This document shows, one piece after another, positions 50,594 to 58,464 of a stretch of 64,000 nucleotides of DNA (its first letter is position 1; every line of letters starts with the position of its first letter). Origin of the DNA: Cryptoclostridium sp964637365 (lineage in GTDB: Bacteria; Bacillota; Dehalobacteriia; UBA7702); NCBI GenBank assembly GCA_964637365.1, contig CAZWWH010000004.1:1-64000 (forward strand). Reading direction: 5' to 3'. The notes beneath the pieces are model-generated. The model was not told the DNA's origin. It worked only from the letters and a program-made list of their open reading frames with translations, and did no database searches. Both the position numbers and the translations under genes were made by a program.

Positions 50594-51162
50594 TTCCCTT
50601 CACCTCTCAATTCTTCACAGCGGCGGAAGATGTCCTCCACTTCCTTTTGCGCCTGGATTTTATGGGGCAGCAGGGGCAGTTTTCCCTTCATCAGCATTTG
50701 CGGGGCAAAGAGGGCGTCCTTCAAAAACTTACCCGTCAATAAATTATGGCGAATCATCAGTTCCATTTCATGGACGCGGCCATAGCGCCGAACAAGCCCA
50801 AGGAAATTTTTGTGGAAAATATGCAGATCCCTGTCACCGATATGGCCCTTGACTACGGCTTCCATGTGGAGCCCTTCCATCACCTTAGAGGGATAAACCT
50901 CACGGGGACACCGGGCGGAACAGGTTTCACAGCCGACGCAGTACCAAATGGCCTTGGAATTCAGGGCCTCTTCATAGCGCCCTTGCTGGAGCAGGTGGAT
51001 CATCTGACAGGAATCGTAGTCCATTTTTTCCGAAAGGGGGCAGCCGGCGGCGCATTTGCCGCACTGATAGCAACGGGCGATATCCGCGCCGTAGATTTCC
51101 TTAAAATCCTTTTTGATTTTTTTCGCTTTGCTCAGGCTTTCACTTAAAGTTACTTCTTCCAT
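50590..51162 (-). CDS. hdrC: Heterodisulfide reductase subunit C (HdrC)
   Basis: A 190-residue ferredoxin-like protein with CYQCGKCAAGCP and CVGCETCSARCP (two 4Fe-4S clusters) linking HdrA to HdrB. It is the first gene of the seven-gene hdrCBA-flxDCBA unit and has a strong sigma-A promoter. ATG 51162 has AAGGAG about 10 bases upstream. Confidence 0.94.
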   Translation of the reverse strand: MEEVTLSESLSKAKKIKKDFKEIYGADIARCYQCGKCAAGCPLSEKMDYDSCQMIHLLQQGRYEEALNSKAIWYCVGCETCSARCPREVYPSKVMEGLHMEAVVKGHIGDRDLHIFHKNFLGLVRRYGRVHEMELMIRHNLLTGKFLKDALFAPQMLMKGKLPLLPHKIQAQKEVEDIFRRCEELRGEGK

Positions 51163-51243
51163 AAGCAGTCTCCTTATATCTTTGGTAAAAAACCTTTGAG
51201 TCCAATCATCTTCTGTCCTAAATTGTCAATAAATTATCACTTT

Positions 51244-51272
51244 ATTTTATCATAATTGATATTGTCTATCAA
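51244..51272 (-). promoter_or_regulatory. Sigma-A promoter of hdrCBA-flxDCBA with an overlapping inverted repeat
   Basis: TTGATA (51267-51272) and TAAAAT (51244-51249) are 17 bases apart on the minus strand. TTGATA-GACAA-TATCAA, starting at the -35 box, is an inverted repeat that could be an operator. Confidence 0.75.
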
Positions 51273-51371
51273 CAAAAAAATCATTCAAAATTCGCCGCAA
51301 AATGACTAATCATACACGCTTTCTTATATTAATTACCTCTTCCCACAATTTTCCCTTTGAGAAAATCAAAG

Positions 51372-51409
51372 AAAAAAGAGCGAATTCCTCCGAAAACAGA
51401 GATTCGCCC
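51372..51409 (-). terminator. Intrinsic terminator of eutBC
   Basis: GCGAAT pairs with ATTCGC with further imperfect pairing, followed on the minus strand by CTTTTTTCTTTG. It separates eutC from hdrC, so the two sets are transcribed separately. Confidence 0.75.
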
Positions 51410-51436
51410 CTTTTGATGTTCTAACCGATATTGTTT

Positions 51437-52291
51437 TTACAGCTTTAAGTCGATGCCGCTGGTTTTTTGGGTCATGATTTTTTCCACCAGGCTGACAATT
51501 TGAGCGCCGGCTTCTACCGGAGGAATGCCGCCCTTATGAATATTGGAAATCATGGTGCGCTGAGCCTCTACGGTATCCTGAACAGGATGGTAGGTAAGGT
51601 AAGCACTCATACTTTCGGCAGTCCCCAGTCCCGGACGTTCACCAATGAACAGCAAAATCATTTCAGGTTTCAAAAGCTCACCAATACAGTTCACCACGCC
51701 TACCCGGGCATTTTTCACAAAAATATCTTTGCCAAGGCGGTAGCCCTTGGCTTGGAGTCCCTGTTTGCAAACGGTAAATACGTCGCGAATGTTAGCGTCA
51801 ATGGCTTTGGCGCTCAAGCCGTCTCCCACCACGATTTGGATTTGGGCACCAGCAGGGGCTTCGGCCTTCATTTTTGCGATGCTATCGTCGGACAAAATAC
51901 GTCCTAAATCAGGACGGGTCAAGAATTCGTCTTTATCCGCCACCTTGGATTCCAGGCAAAGAAAACCCATTTCCTTTAATACGGCGTCGTCCACATGGCT
52001 CAGAACAGCATCCTGTGCCACGCCGTGGTCGGCACGGAATTTCAGCATAGTTTCGGTAAGAGGACGGGTGCCGGCCCGCCATACGCCGATTCTGGCCGAG
52101 GTAGATTTCATCATATCTTCATAAGCCGCCTGATTCTCAGGTGCAGGCACCTGAAGGGAAGGGGCTTTGGCAGTAATATCAGCAATGACGCCCTCGTCTA
52201 CTTTGACGGTATTTTGAGGCGCAGCGGGGGTAGTTTGCCGCAGCTGTGCCATGACCGATTGCACGATGCTTTGAATATCTTGATTGTTCAT
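51437..52291 (-). CDS. eutC: Ethanolamine ammonia-lyase small subunit
   Basis: A 284-residue EutC. After an N-terminal helical extension (about 1-60) comes the cobalamin-binding core with SARIGVWRAGTRPLTETML, ADHGVAQDAVLSHVD, IVVGDGLSAKAI, FIGERPGLGTAESMSAYLTY read in parts, and ISNIHKGGIPPVEAGA. With EutB it cleaves ethanolamine to acetaldehyde and ammonia using adenosylcobalamin. It follows eutB by 12 bases. No EutA reactivase, shell or EutVW genes are in the window. Confidence 0.96.
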   Translation of the reverse strand: MNNQDIQSIVQSVMAQLRQTTPAAPQNTVKVDEGVIADITAKAPSLQVPAPENQAAYEDMMKSTSARIGVWRAGTRPLTETMLKFRADHGVAQDAVLSHVDDAVLKEMGFLCLESKVADKDEFLTRPDLGRILSDDSIAKMKAEAPAGAQIQIVVGDGLSAKAIDANIRDVFTVCKQGLQAKGYRLGKDIFVKNARVGVVNCIGELLKPEMILLFIGERPGLGTAESMSAYLTYHPVQDTVEAQRTMISNIHKGGIPPVEAGAQIVSLVEKIMTQKTSGIDLKL

Positions 52292-52303
52292 ATCCTTCCC
52301 TCC

Positions 52304-53665
52304 TTACATCAATGCCGAGCCGTCGCCGGCCCGTTTGGTAAGACGACCGTTTTCCATAAAGCTGTGTTGTTCCATCCATGCCTCAAACTCAGCCAAGGGA
52401 CGTGTTTTGGAAATCGTTCGCAGGGAAGCGATGTCGTGGAAGCTGGTGGTTTGGTAGTTCAGCATAATATCGTCCCCCATGGGTACGCCCATGAAGTAAT
52501 TGCAGCCCGCTGTGGTCAGAAGCACCGCCAGGTCCTCCAAGTCGTTTTGATCGGCTTTCATATGGTTGGTATAGCAAACGTCAACGCCCATGGGCACGCC
52601 GGTGAGTTTCCCCATAAAATGGTCTTCTAACCCCGCTCTTGTTACCTGCTTGCTATCGTATAGATATTCGGGGCCGATGAAGCCAACCACCGTATTGACG
52701 AGAAAGGGCTGAAACCGTTTGGCGAAGCCGTAACAGCGAGCTTCCAAAGTCACCTGATCGGCGCCGCCATGGGCTTCTGAAGAAAGCTCGGAGCCTTGGC
52801 CGGTTTCAAAATACATCACATTGGGGCCTTCGGCAGATCCCTGCTTTAACCCCATTTCCCTGGCATCAGCAATTAATTTTCCGTCAATCCCAAAGGCGGT
52901 GTTGGCCGCTTCGGTACCAGCAATACTTTGGAAAATCAAACCAGTACGAGCGCCGTTTTCAATGGCCTCCATTTGAGTGGTTACATGGGAGAGGACACAA
53001 ATCTGGGTAGGCAACTCCCATTTTTGGATAAACTCGTCCACTGCGTCGAGGAGTTTTTTGGTACCGACGGGATTATCCTCTACAGGGTTGATACCGATGA
53101 CGGCATCACCAATCCCAAAGGTCACGCCCTCACGAATTACCGCCAAAATACCGTCGGTATCATCGGTGGGATGATTGGGCTGAAGGCGCACAGCCAAGCG
53201 GCCTTCCTCCCCAATGGTGGTGCGGCAGTGAGCCGTTACCCTCAATTTCTGAGCGGCTAGAATCAAATCCATATTAGACATGAGCTTGACCACAGCCGCC
53301 ACCATTTCACTGGTGAGACCACGGCTGATGCGTCGAATGTCACTGCCGGTGGTATCCAAGTCAAGAATATATTCCCGCAGCGCTTCCACGGTCCAGTTCT
53401 TAATCTCATTGTAAATGGTTAAGTTCAGGTCATCCTGAATGATGCGGGTCACTTCGTCGTCTTCATAAGGAATCACAGGATTGTTCCGCAAATCCTCTAA
53501 GGTCAATTGACTTAAAACGGTTTTCGCGGCGACGCGCTCCGCCACGCTTTGGGCGGCAACCTCCGCCAAAATGTCGCCGGATTTTTCTTCATTAGCTTTG
53601 GCCAATACATCTTTCACATCACGGAATTGATAAAAGCTGCCAAACAATTTTGTGCTTAATATCAT
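52304..53665 (-). CDS. eutB: Ethanolamine ammonia-lyase large subunit
   Basis: A 453-residue EutB, the family's usual length (TIM-barrel catalytic chain). Recognisable segments are TIGEEGRLAVRLQPNHPTDD (read in parts), GIGDAVIGINPVEDNP, GIDGKLIADAREM, VMYFETGQGSELSSEAH, LVNTVVGFIGPEYLYD and YFMGVPMGDDIMLNYQTTSFHD (in parts). I chose ATG 53665 with AGAGGTGGAG upstream; a 22-residue longer reading has no site. The acetaldehyde product would be reduced or oxidised by enzymes outside the window. Confidence 0.96.
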   Translation of the reverse strand: MILSTKLFGSFYQFRDVKDVLAKANEEKSGDILAEVAAQSVAERVAAKTVLSQLTLEDLRNNPVIPYEDDEVTRIIQDDLNLTIYNEIKNWTVEALREYILDLDTTGSDIRRISRGLTSEMVAAVVKLMSNMDLILAAQKLRVTAHCRTTIGEEGRLAVRLQPNHPTDDTDGILAVIREGVTFGIGDAVIGINPVEDNPVGTKKLLDAVDEFIQKWELPTQICVLSHVTTQMEAIENGARTGLIFQSIAGTEAANTAFGIDGKLIADAREMGLKQGSAEGPNVMYFETGQGSELSSEAHGGADQVTLEARCYGFAKRFQPFLVNTVVGFIGPEYLYDSKQVTRAGLEDHFMGKLTGVPMGVDVCYTNHMKADQNDLEDLAVLLTTAGCNYFMGVPMGDDIMLNYQTTSFHDIASLRTISKTRPLAEFEAWMEQHSFMENGRLTKRAGDGSALM

Positions 53666-53920
53666 TTCTCCACCTCTTTTTCCCCTGGGTTTTGTTGAAC
53701 CTGAATTTCGGCACGGTATTTCTAGTTTCAATGCCGATTGGGTTCTAATTTAGGTACTTCTTAAAATAGTTCGATACAATATGGTTAATTCCTGCTCGGA
53801 TATCATATTTTTTACGAAAGTTGAAAAATTTATCATCTTTTTTCCTTAAATAACTTGACAGCCTTTGGGGTTTCCTCTACAATGCAATCAAATCCAACAA
53901 TTTTTTCATGAGGTTTGTTT
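53666..53920. other. Divergent region between eutB and the lipoprotein gene
   Basis: I see no EutV-type tandem hairpin, no cobalamin riboswitch core and no clear promoter. A short AACCCAATCGGCATTG...GTGCCG stretch at about 53700-53745 can pair weakly. Confidence 0.4.
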
Positions 53921-54616
53921 ATGATGAAAAGAATTTACGGTATACTGCTTATGGTAACCTGCTGTCTGCTTTTCGCTGGGTGCGGAGGCGCCCGTTCCGT
54001 CAGCGAGGATTTTTGCGACCTCCTTTTTCAAGGGAAATATCAAGACGCCGCCGCTATGATGAACGGCGCCATGCGGAAGGATTTAACAGAAGAAAAGGCC
54101 GAAGCAATGCTAGTGGAGGTAAACGAGGGCTACGGCGCCTATGAAAAAAACATCTATGTGTCGTCAGATACCACGGACAAAGATATGACCCTGGTAACCC
54201 TGGAAATCCAGTGTTCCAAGGGGGAATTTCGGGTCAGCACCATTGTAGATCATAACAACCGGATTGGCGGCATCCAACTTTTAAGCGATAAAGAAGAAGA
54301 TAACTCTCAGAACATCACTGCTGATTCCGAAGCCGCGAGCGCATTTGTCAACGCATTGTTCCAAGAGGATTACGACAAGGTCATGTCCATGATGAGCCAG
54401 ACCCTTTTTATGACCATGGATAGGGACGCCTGTAAAACATTGGTACAGGAATCCCAGGGACTTTACGGTGATTTCGATGAAGTGGGCGCCGTCACAGTAG
54501 AAGGCGCCACCGCCTATGTTAGTACCATATTCGCGGAAAAATCCGTGATATTTTCCGTAACCTTTGACAACGACGGCATGGTTTCCGCTTTTTCATCTTT
54601 GGGCGAGGGACAGTAA
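53921..54616 (+). CDS. DUF3887-like lipoprotein with two repeats
   Basis: A 231-residue lipoprotein: signal peptide ending FAGC (Cys about 21), then two similar segments of about 90 residues (about 27-115 and 130-225), each opening with a helix (DFCDLLFQGKYQDAAAMM; FVNALFQEDYDKVMSMMS) and containing strands. They resemble DUF3887, a small NTF2-like domain of unknown function in secreted proteins. ATG 53921 is 7 bases after GAGG. It is monocistronic with a strong terminator. Confidence 0.75.
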   Translation: MMKRIYGILLMVTCCLLFAGCGGARSVSEDFCDLLFQGKYQDAAAMMNGAMRKDLTEEKAEAMLVEVNEGYGAYEKNIYVSSDTTDKDMTLVTLEIQCSKGEFRVSTIVDHNNRIGGIQLLSDKEEDNSQNITADSEAASAFVNALFQEDYDKVMSMMSQTLFMTMDRDACKTLVQESQGLYGDFDEVGAVTVEGATAYVSTIFAEKSVIFSVTFDNDGMVSAFSSLGEGQ

Positions 54617-54632
54617 TGAAGCAACAATCTCG

Positions 54633-54662
54633 TCCCCCAATCAAAAGGTTGGGGGATTTTTT
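54633..54662 (+). terminator. Intrinsic terminator of the lipoprotein gene
   Basis: TCCCCCAATC pairs with GGTTGGGGGA around AAAA (one G-T pair), followed by TTTTTT. Confidence 0.92.
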
Positions 54663-54698
54663 GTTTTTTGTATTTATCATGGTTTTACTTGTCAGTTG

Positions 54699-54728
54699 TT
54701 GCATTCTATGGTAAAAAAGGTATATAAT
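54699..54728 (+). promoter_or_regulatory. Sigma-A promoter of the patatin-like gene
   Basis: TTGCAT (54699-54704) and TATAAT (54723-54728) are 18 bases apart. Confidence 0.7.
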
Positions 54729-54786
54729 ATATTTTGTTTATAGTTTGCCATCGAAAATGATGTGCATCATTTTAGGCAGGTATTTT

Positions 54787-55641
54787 ATGACATCTCTTGT
54801 ATTGGAAGGCGGCGGCTTTCGGGGGATTTATTCCGCCGGTGTGCTGGATGCTCTTTTGGATCTTAATGTAACATTTCCCTACGTCATTGGCGTGTCAGCG
54901 GGAATTTCCAACGGCTATTCCTATGTTTCCGGACAAAAAGGAAGAAATTGGCTCATTGCCGAACGCTATTATAACGACAAGCGGTATTGCGGATATCGGA
55001 ATTTTCTCACCAGCCGTTCCATGTTTGGGATGGATTTCATGTTCAACCGTGTCCCCAATGAGCTTCTACCCTATGATTATGAGGCTTTGAACCGTTATCC
55101 CGGCCGCGTGTTGGCAGGCGCCACCCACGCCGTAACGGGGAAGGCTGTTTATTTTGATCAGCAAGACAACGACAAAGATAATACCATCCTTCGAGCCTCT
55201 TGCTCTATCCCCTTTATTTTTCCCGCAGTGACCTTTTGCGGTGAAAAGTATTATGATGGAGGCGTGGCAGATCCCATTCCCGTGGCTCAGGCCATGGCTG
55301 ATGGCTGCACCAAACACCTAATTGTATTAACCCAGCCTCTGGGGTATCATAAAGAGCCATCGAAAACCAACATCAAAGGCGCGAAGCTTCTAAAACGCCG
55401 GTATCCCGGCATTGCCGACGTGATGGTACACCGCCACGAAATCTACAACCGGCAGCTGGCTCTTTGTGCGGAGTTGGAACAAAAGGGAGATGCCATTGTA
55501 CTGCGTCCCGCTGCCGATAAGGTCGTGCCCCGTTTTGAACGAAATGTACCGAAATTACGGGCCCTTTATGAAAATGGATATGAGGATGTAATGGATCGCA
55601 AATCTTCAATTATCGCTTTGGCTTCTTGCAGCACTCTATAA
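54787..55641 (+). CDS. Patatin-like phospholipase family protein
   Basis: A 284-residue patatin-fold acyl hydrolase. The oxyanion loop GGGFRG (residues 8-13), the nucleophile motif GVSAG (about 36-40) and the Asp motif DGG (about 157-159) are all present, so catalysis by the Ser-Asp dyad is likely. It probably deacylates phospholipids or related esters. No signal peptide is evident. ATG 54787 has AGGCAGG about 7 bases upstream; a 14-residue longer reading lacks a site. Confidence 0.88.
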   Translation: MTSLVLEGGGFRGIYSAGVLDALLDLNVTFPYVIGVSAGISNGYSYVSGQKGRNWLIAERYYNDKRYCGYRNFLTSRSMFGMDFMFNRVPNELLPYDYEALNRYPGRVLAGATHAVTGKAVYFDQQDNDKDNTILRASCSIPFIFPAVTFCGEKYYDGGVADPIPVAQAMADGCTKHLIVLTQPLGYHKEPSKTNIKGAKLLKRRYPGIADVMVHRHEIYNRQLALCAELEQKGDAIVLRPAADKVVPRFERNVPKLRALYENGYEDVMDRKSSIIALASCSTL

Positions 55642-55753
55642 CAAGGCCGCCCAAAGAACACGAGTGAACGATACGCCATTTATGCTCCATTCATTCAAGG
55701 AACCTTGCTGCTTGATATTTCGTATAACAATAAATGGTAATTCAACTTGCCAT

Positions 55754-55765
55754 TTGATATATCAA
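55754..55765 (+). promoter_or_regulatory. Palindrome in the promoter region of the subtilase gene
   Basis: TTGATATATCAA is a perfect 12-base palindrome. Its first half can serve as a -35 box, with several TATAAA/TATATA candidates 19-21 bases downstream. The half-sites equal those of the inverted repeat at the hdrC promoter. Confidence 0.4.
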
Positions 55766-55803
55766 AAAATATAAAAAATATATAAAATGAAAGAGGTTTA
55801 TCA

Positions 55804-57510
55804 ATGAAAAAAGCATTGCTTACTTGTGGACTGATTTTTATGATGCTATTTTGCTCTTTTGGCGTTATGGCAGCAAATCAAGACACAGAAACCCGTTATG
55901 TAGTGACATTTAAAGACGGCAATGTACCTTCTTCCGCCGAGGCCAGACTCAGCGCAGCAGACCAGGAAGGATTGTGTACCAATGGTGAAGAATCCTGGCT
56001 GGTGGTGGATCAAGACGCCGCCGACGCTTTGGCCAATGATCCCAATGTGGAATCCATTGAAGAAACAGGCTTGTCTTATCTCTCCTATGTTCCCAACGAT
56101 CCCTATGTGGGTAATCAGTATGCCCTTTCTTTGATGAATATTTCATCTGCCTGGGATTACGGCTACCGCGGCAAAAGTGATTTAAATATTGTGGTCATCG
56201 ACTCCGGCTTTCTATCCAGCCATCCCGATAAGGGTTTGGTAAAATCCGGCTATGATTATGTCCCCAACAAAAGAAAAGATTTATCCCATGGCACCTTCTG
56301 CGCAGGACTTATCGGCGCCGGCTTCAACAACGGCATCGGGATCGCCGGCGCATTACAGTACGGCAACGTCTATATGCTCCGCTGCTTCTATTATGACTCC
56401 ACTGTCAATAATACTGTTTGCGATAACTATACCATTGCTCAAGCCATTCGCGGCGCCGTGGATGTTTATCATGCCGACGTCATCAGCATGAGCTTCGGCT
56501 CCCTGATCAATGACAGTTCGCTGCGTGACGCCATTAACTACGCCCGCAGCAAAGGCGTGATCCTCATCGCAGCTACCGGTAACCGTGGCGCTGAGGGCTC
56601 ACCCTTGGAATATCCTGCCGCTTATCCCGGCGTCATTGGGGTGGGCTCTGTAAACAGCAACGCTAATATCTCATTATTCTCTACCAAAAATTCCTCCGTC
56701 GACGTCGTTGCCGCTGGTGAAAATGTTATTTCCTTGGGGGCTACCAACGAGTACGTGCAAGGCAGCGGTACCTCCTTTGCAACTCCCTATGTGGCGGCTT
56801 TGGCCGGTATGGCATTGTCCTACGATCCCAATATGACCCCTGCTGAATTCGAACAATTTTTAAAGAAAACCAGCAAAGACTTAGGAGCCAAAGGCTATGA
56901 TACAGCTTACGGCTATGGTTTAATTAACTATAATGATTTCATGTCTGATGTTATTAACGGCTACTTCTGTGATGTTCCCAACGGATGCTGGTATGAATCT
57001 TCTGTTTACGCCATGGCAGATTTAGGCGTTATCAAAGGCGATTCCCACTATTACTTCAAACCAAACAATACCACAACCCGGGCGGAATTTGTCACCATGC
57101 TTTGCCGTCTCAGTGGAGATAATGAAAACAACTATGATTATGCTCCGAAGTTCTCCGATGTAAAAAGCAACAGCTGGTTCCGGAAATACGTCAACTGGGC
57201 CCAAGCCAAAGGTGTGGTAAACGGCACTTCGCCATCAACCTTCTCCCCCAATCAGAAAATCAACCGTGCGGAAATGGCAACGATGATGGCCCGTTATGTG
57301 GATACCTACGGGATCACCCTTCCGCAAGAAGCTTCCACAAACTTTGCTGATGCTGGCTCCATTCCCGGTTGGGCCAGAAGCTCTGTGGACAGAATGTCCA
57401 AGGCTGGGCTGATTAAAGGTTTTGAAAATAACACCTTCCGCCCCAAAGAAAATGCGCTCCGTTGTCAAGCGGTGACCATTCTTGACCGCCTCCATCAAAT
57501 TGGCGGCTAA
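55804..57510 (+). CDS. Subtilisin-like (S8) protease with three SLH domains
   Basis: A 568-residue secreted, cell-wall-bound protease. Signal peptide 1-24; an I9-like propeptide (about 30-92); catalytic domain about 105-385 with Asp in VVIDSGF, His in LSHGTFCAGL, the oxyanion region ATGNRGAEG, and Ser in GSGTSFATPYVA; then three SLH domains (about 390-568) with FKPNNTTTRAEFVTMLCRL, FSPNQKINRAEMATMMARY and FRPKENALRCQAVTILDRL. It likely processes or degrades surface and external proteins. The SLH modules match those of the toroid protein, so both should bind the same wall polymer. Confidence 0.93.
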   Translation: MKKALLTCGLIFMMLFCSFGVMAANQDTETRYVVTFKDGNVPSSAEARLSAADQEGLCTNGEESWLVVDQDAADALANDPNVESIEETGLSYLSYVPNDPYVGNQYALSLMNISSAWDYGYRGKSDLNIVVIDSGFLSSHPDKGLVKSGYDYVPNKRKDLSHGTFCAGLIGAGFNNGIGIAGALQYGNVYMLRCFYYDSTVNNTVCDNYTIAQAIRGAVDVYHADVISMSFGSLINDSSLRDAINYARSKGVILIAATGNRGAEGSPLEYPAAYPGVIGVGSVNSNANISLFSTKNSSVDVVAAGENVISLGATNEYVQGSGTSFATPYVAALAGMALSYDPNMTPAEFEQFLKKTSKDLGAKGYDTAYGYGLINYNDFMSDVINGYFCDVPNGCWYESSVYAMADLGVIKGDSHYYFKPNNTTTRAEFVTMLCRLSGDNENNYDYAPKFSDVKSNSWFRKYVNWAQAKGVVNGTSPSTFSPNQKINRAEMATMMARYVDTYGITLPQEASTNFADAGSIPGWARSSVDRMSKAGLIKGFENNTFRPKENALRCQAVTILDRLHQIGG

Positions 57511-57595
57511 GGATACAAAGGATCATCAGGAAATCATTGTCGAAAACCAGTTTTCAGCAAGATGATAGCCCGTCAAGAAAGGCTTAGAATCAGTA

Positions 57596-57664
57596 AAACT
57601 TCCTAAGCTGCGGACACGACGCGTACAAAAATAGTCCCCAAGTGGTCGCATGCTTAGGAAGTTT
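57596..57664. repeat. Inverted repeat with 13-base arms
   Basis: AAACTTCCTAAGC (57596-57608) and its exact complement (57652-57664) enclose 43 bases that can pair further (GCG...CGC and CGAC...GTCG). The structure lacks a T run. It may be a small transposon remnant or a structured RNA. Confidence 0.6.
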
Positions 57665-57693
57665 GCTGATGATCAGACTTTATCGGCAGGCTT

Positions 57694-57725
57694 AGGGCTT
57701 CTTCCTTAAGAAGCCCTCTCTTTTT
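57694..57725 (+). terminator. Intrinsic terminator upstream of the DUF3267 gene
   Basis: AGGGCTTCTT pairs perfectly with AAGAAGCCCT around CCTT, followed by CTCTTTTT. The DUF3267 ribosome site overlaps the end, so this may also act as an attenuator. Confidence 0.88.
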
Positions 57726-57734
57726 GGAGGAACA

Positions 57735-58379
57735 ATGGCAAAAAATAACCCTACAGAACGATCGCAACGGGTAAAGGACCATGAAGCCTTATGCGCACGA
57801 ATGAAGAAATCGGGTTGGGAGGCCATAGACGGTACGATTTCCGTGGCAAAAGCCAACGCAATGGCTTTTGTGACGGCAGGCCCCTTTGCCTTATTGTTTT
57901 ATATTCTATATTTCTGGCACCACCATGGAATCTGGTTTAATATGAACGGCATGATATGGTTTCTCGCCCTGTTTCTAGTATCCATTCCTATTCATGAAGG
58001 TATCCATGGTCTTACCTGGGGATTTTTTTGCAAGGGACGGTGGCGCAGCGTGGGCTTTGGGATGATGTGGAAGTACCTAACTCCCTATTGCCACTGCAAG
58101 GAGCCCCTGGGTTTTTGGGGATACTTTTGCGGCTGCATCATGCCCTTTCTAGTTCTGGGCATTGGAATTTCCCTGTTTGGACTTATAGGAGGCAATGGTG
58201 TCTTCATGGCCTTGGGACTATGCAGTATTCTGGCTGCCGGCGGAGATACCACCATTCTCTGGTATGTCATCAAATGCCGCGTTCAAAACGGTAAAAAGTT
58301 GTTATTTGTAGACCATCCCAACCAGTGCGGCTTCATTGCTTTTCAGCCACCAAAACACAATGAAATCCCTAATATTTAA
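57735..58379 (+). CDS. DUF3267 family membrane protein (putative zinc metalloprotease)
   Basis: A 214-residue membrane protein with about four helices (about 45-62, 70-92, 130-150, 155-180). The HEGIHGL motif (about residues 86-92) is HExxH-like at the end of the second helix, as in DUF3267 and site-2-type proteases. Whether it is active is unknown. GGAGG precedes the ATG by 5-6 bases, directly after a terminator. Confidence 0.78.
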   Translation: MAKNNPTERSQRVKDHEALCARMKKSGWEAIDGTISVAKANAMAFVTAGPFALLFYILYFWHHHGIWFNMNGMIWFLALFLVSIPIHEGIHGLTWGFFCKGRWRSVGFGMMWKYLTPYCHCKEPLGFWGYFCGCIMPFLVLGIGISLFGLIGGNGVFMALGLCSILAAGGDTTILWYVIKCRVQNGKKLLFVDHPNQCGFIAFQPPKHNEIPNI

Positions 58380-58398
58380 AAAATATATATTCATAATC

Positions 58399-58427
58399 TT
58401 GAAAAAAAAAGAAAAAAACGATAAAAT
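58399..58427 (+). promoter_or_regulatory. Sigma-A promoter of dnaB
   Basis: TTGAAA (58399-58404) and TAAAAT (58422-58427) are 17 bases apart; the spacer is almost pure A. Confidence 0.75.
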
Positions 58428-58464
58428 AAGTTGATAACTGTAAAACATAGGAGGTGATGGAAAA

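Larger units (their letters stand above)
57511..57734. other. Intergenic region with a long inverted repeat and a terminator
   Basis: Between the subtilase and DUF3267 genes lie a 13-base inverted repeat (57596-57664) and an intrinsic terminator (57694-57725). No gene is visible. Confidence 0.6.

Noticed and set aside
51163..53665. eutBC and hdrCBA-flxDCBA as one operon
   Set aside because: A terminator after eutC and a strong promoter before hdrC lie in the 274-base gap.
53666..53920. EutV-type antitermination hairpins or a cobalamin riboswitch ahead of eutB
   Set aside because: Neither tandem hairpins with the right loops nor a B12-box-like segment could be found.
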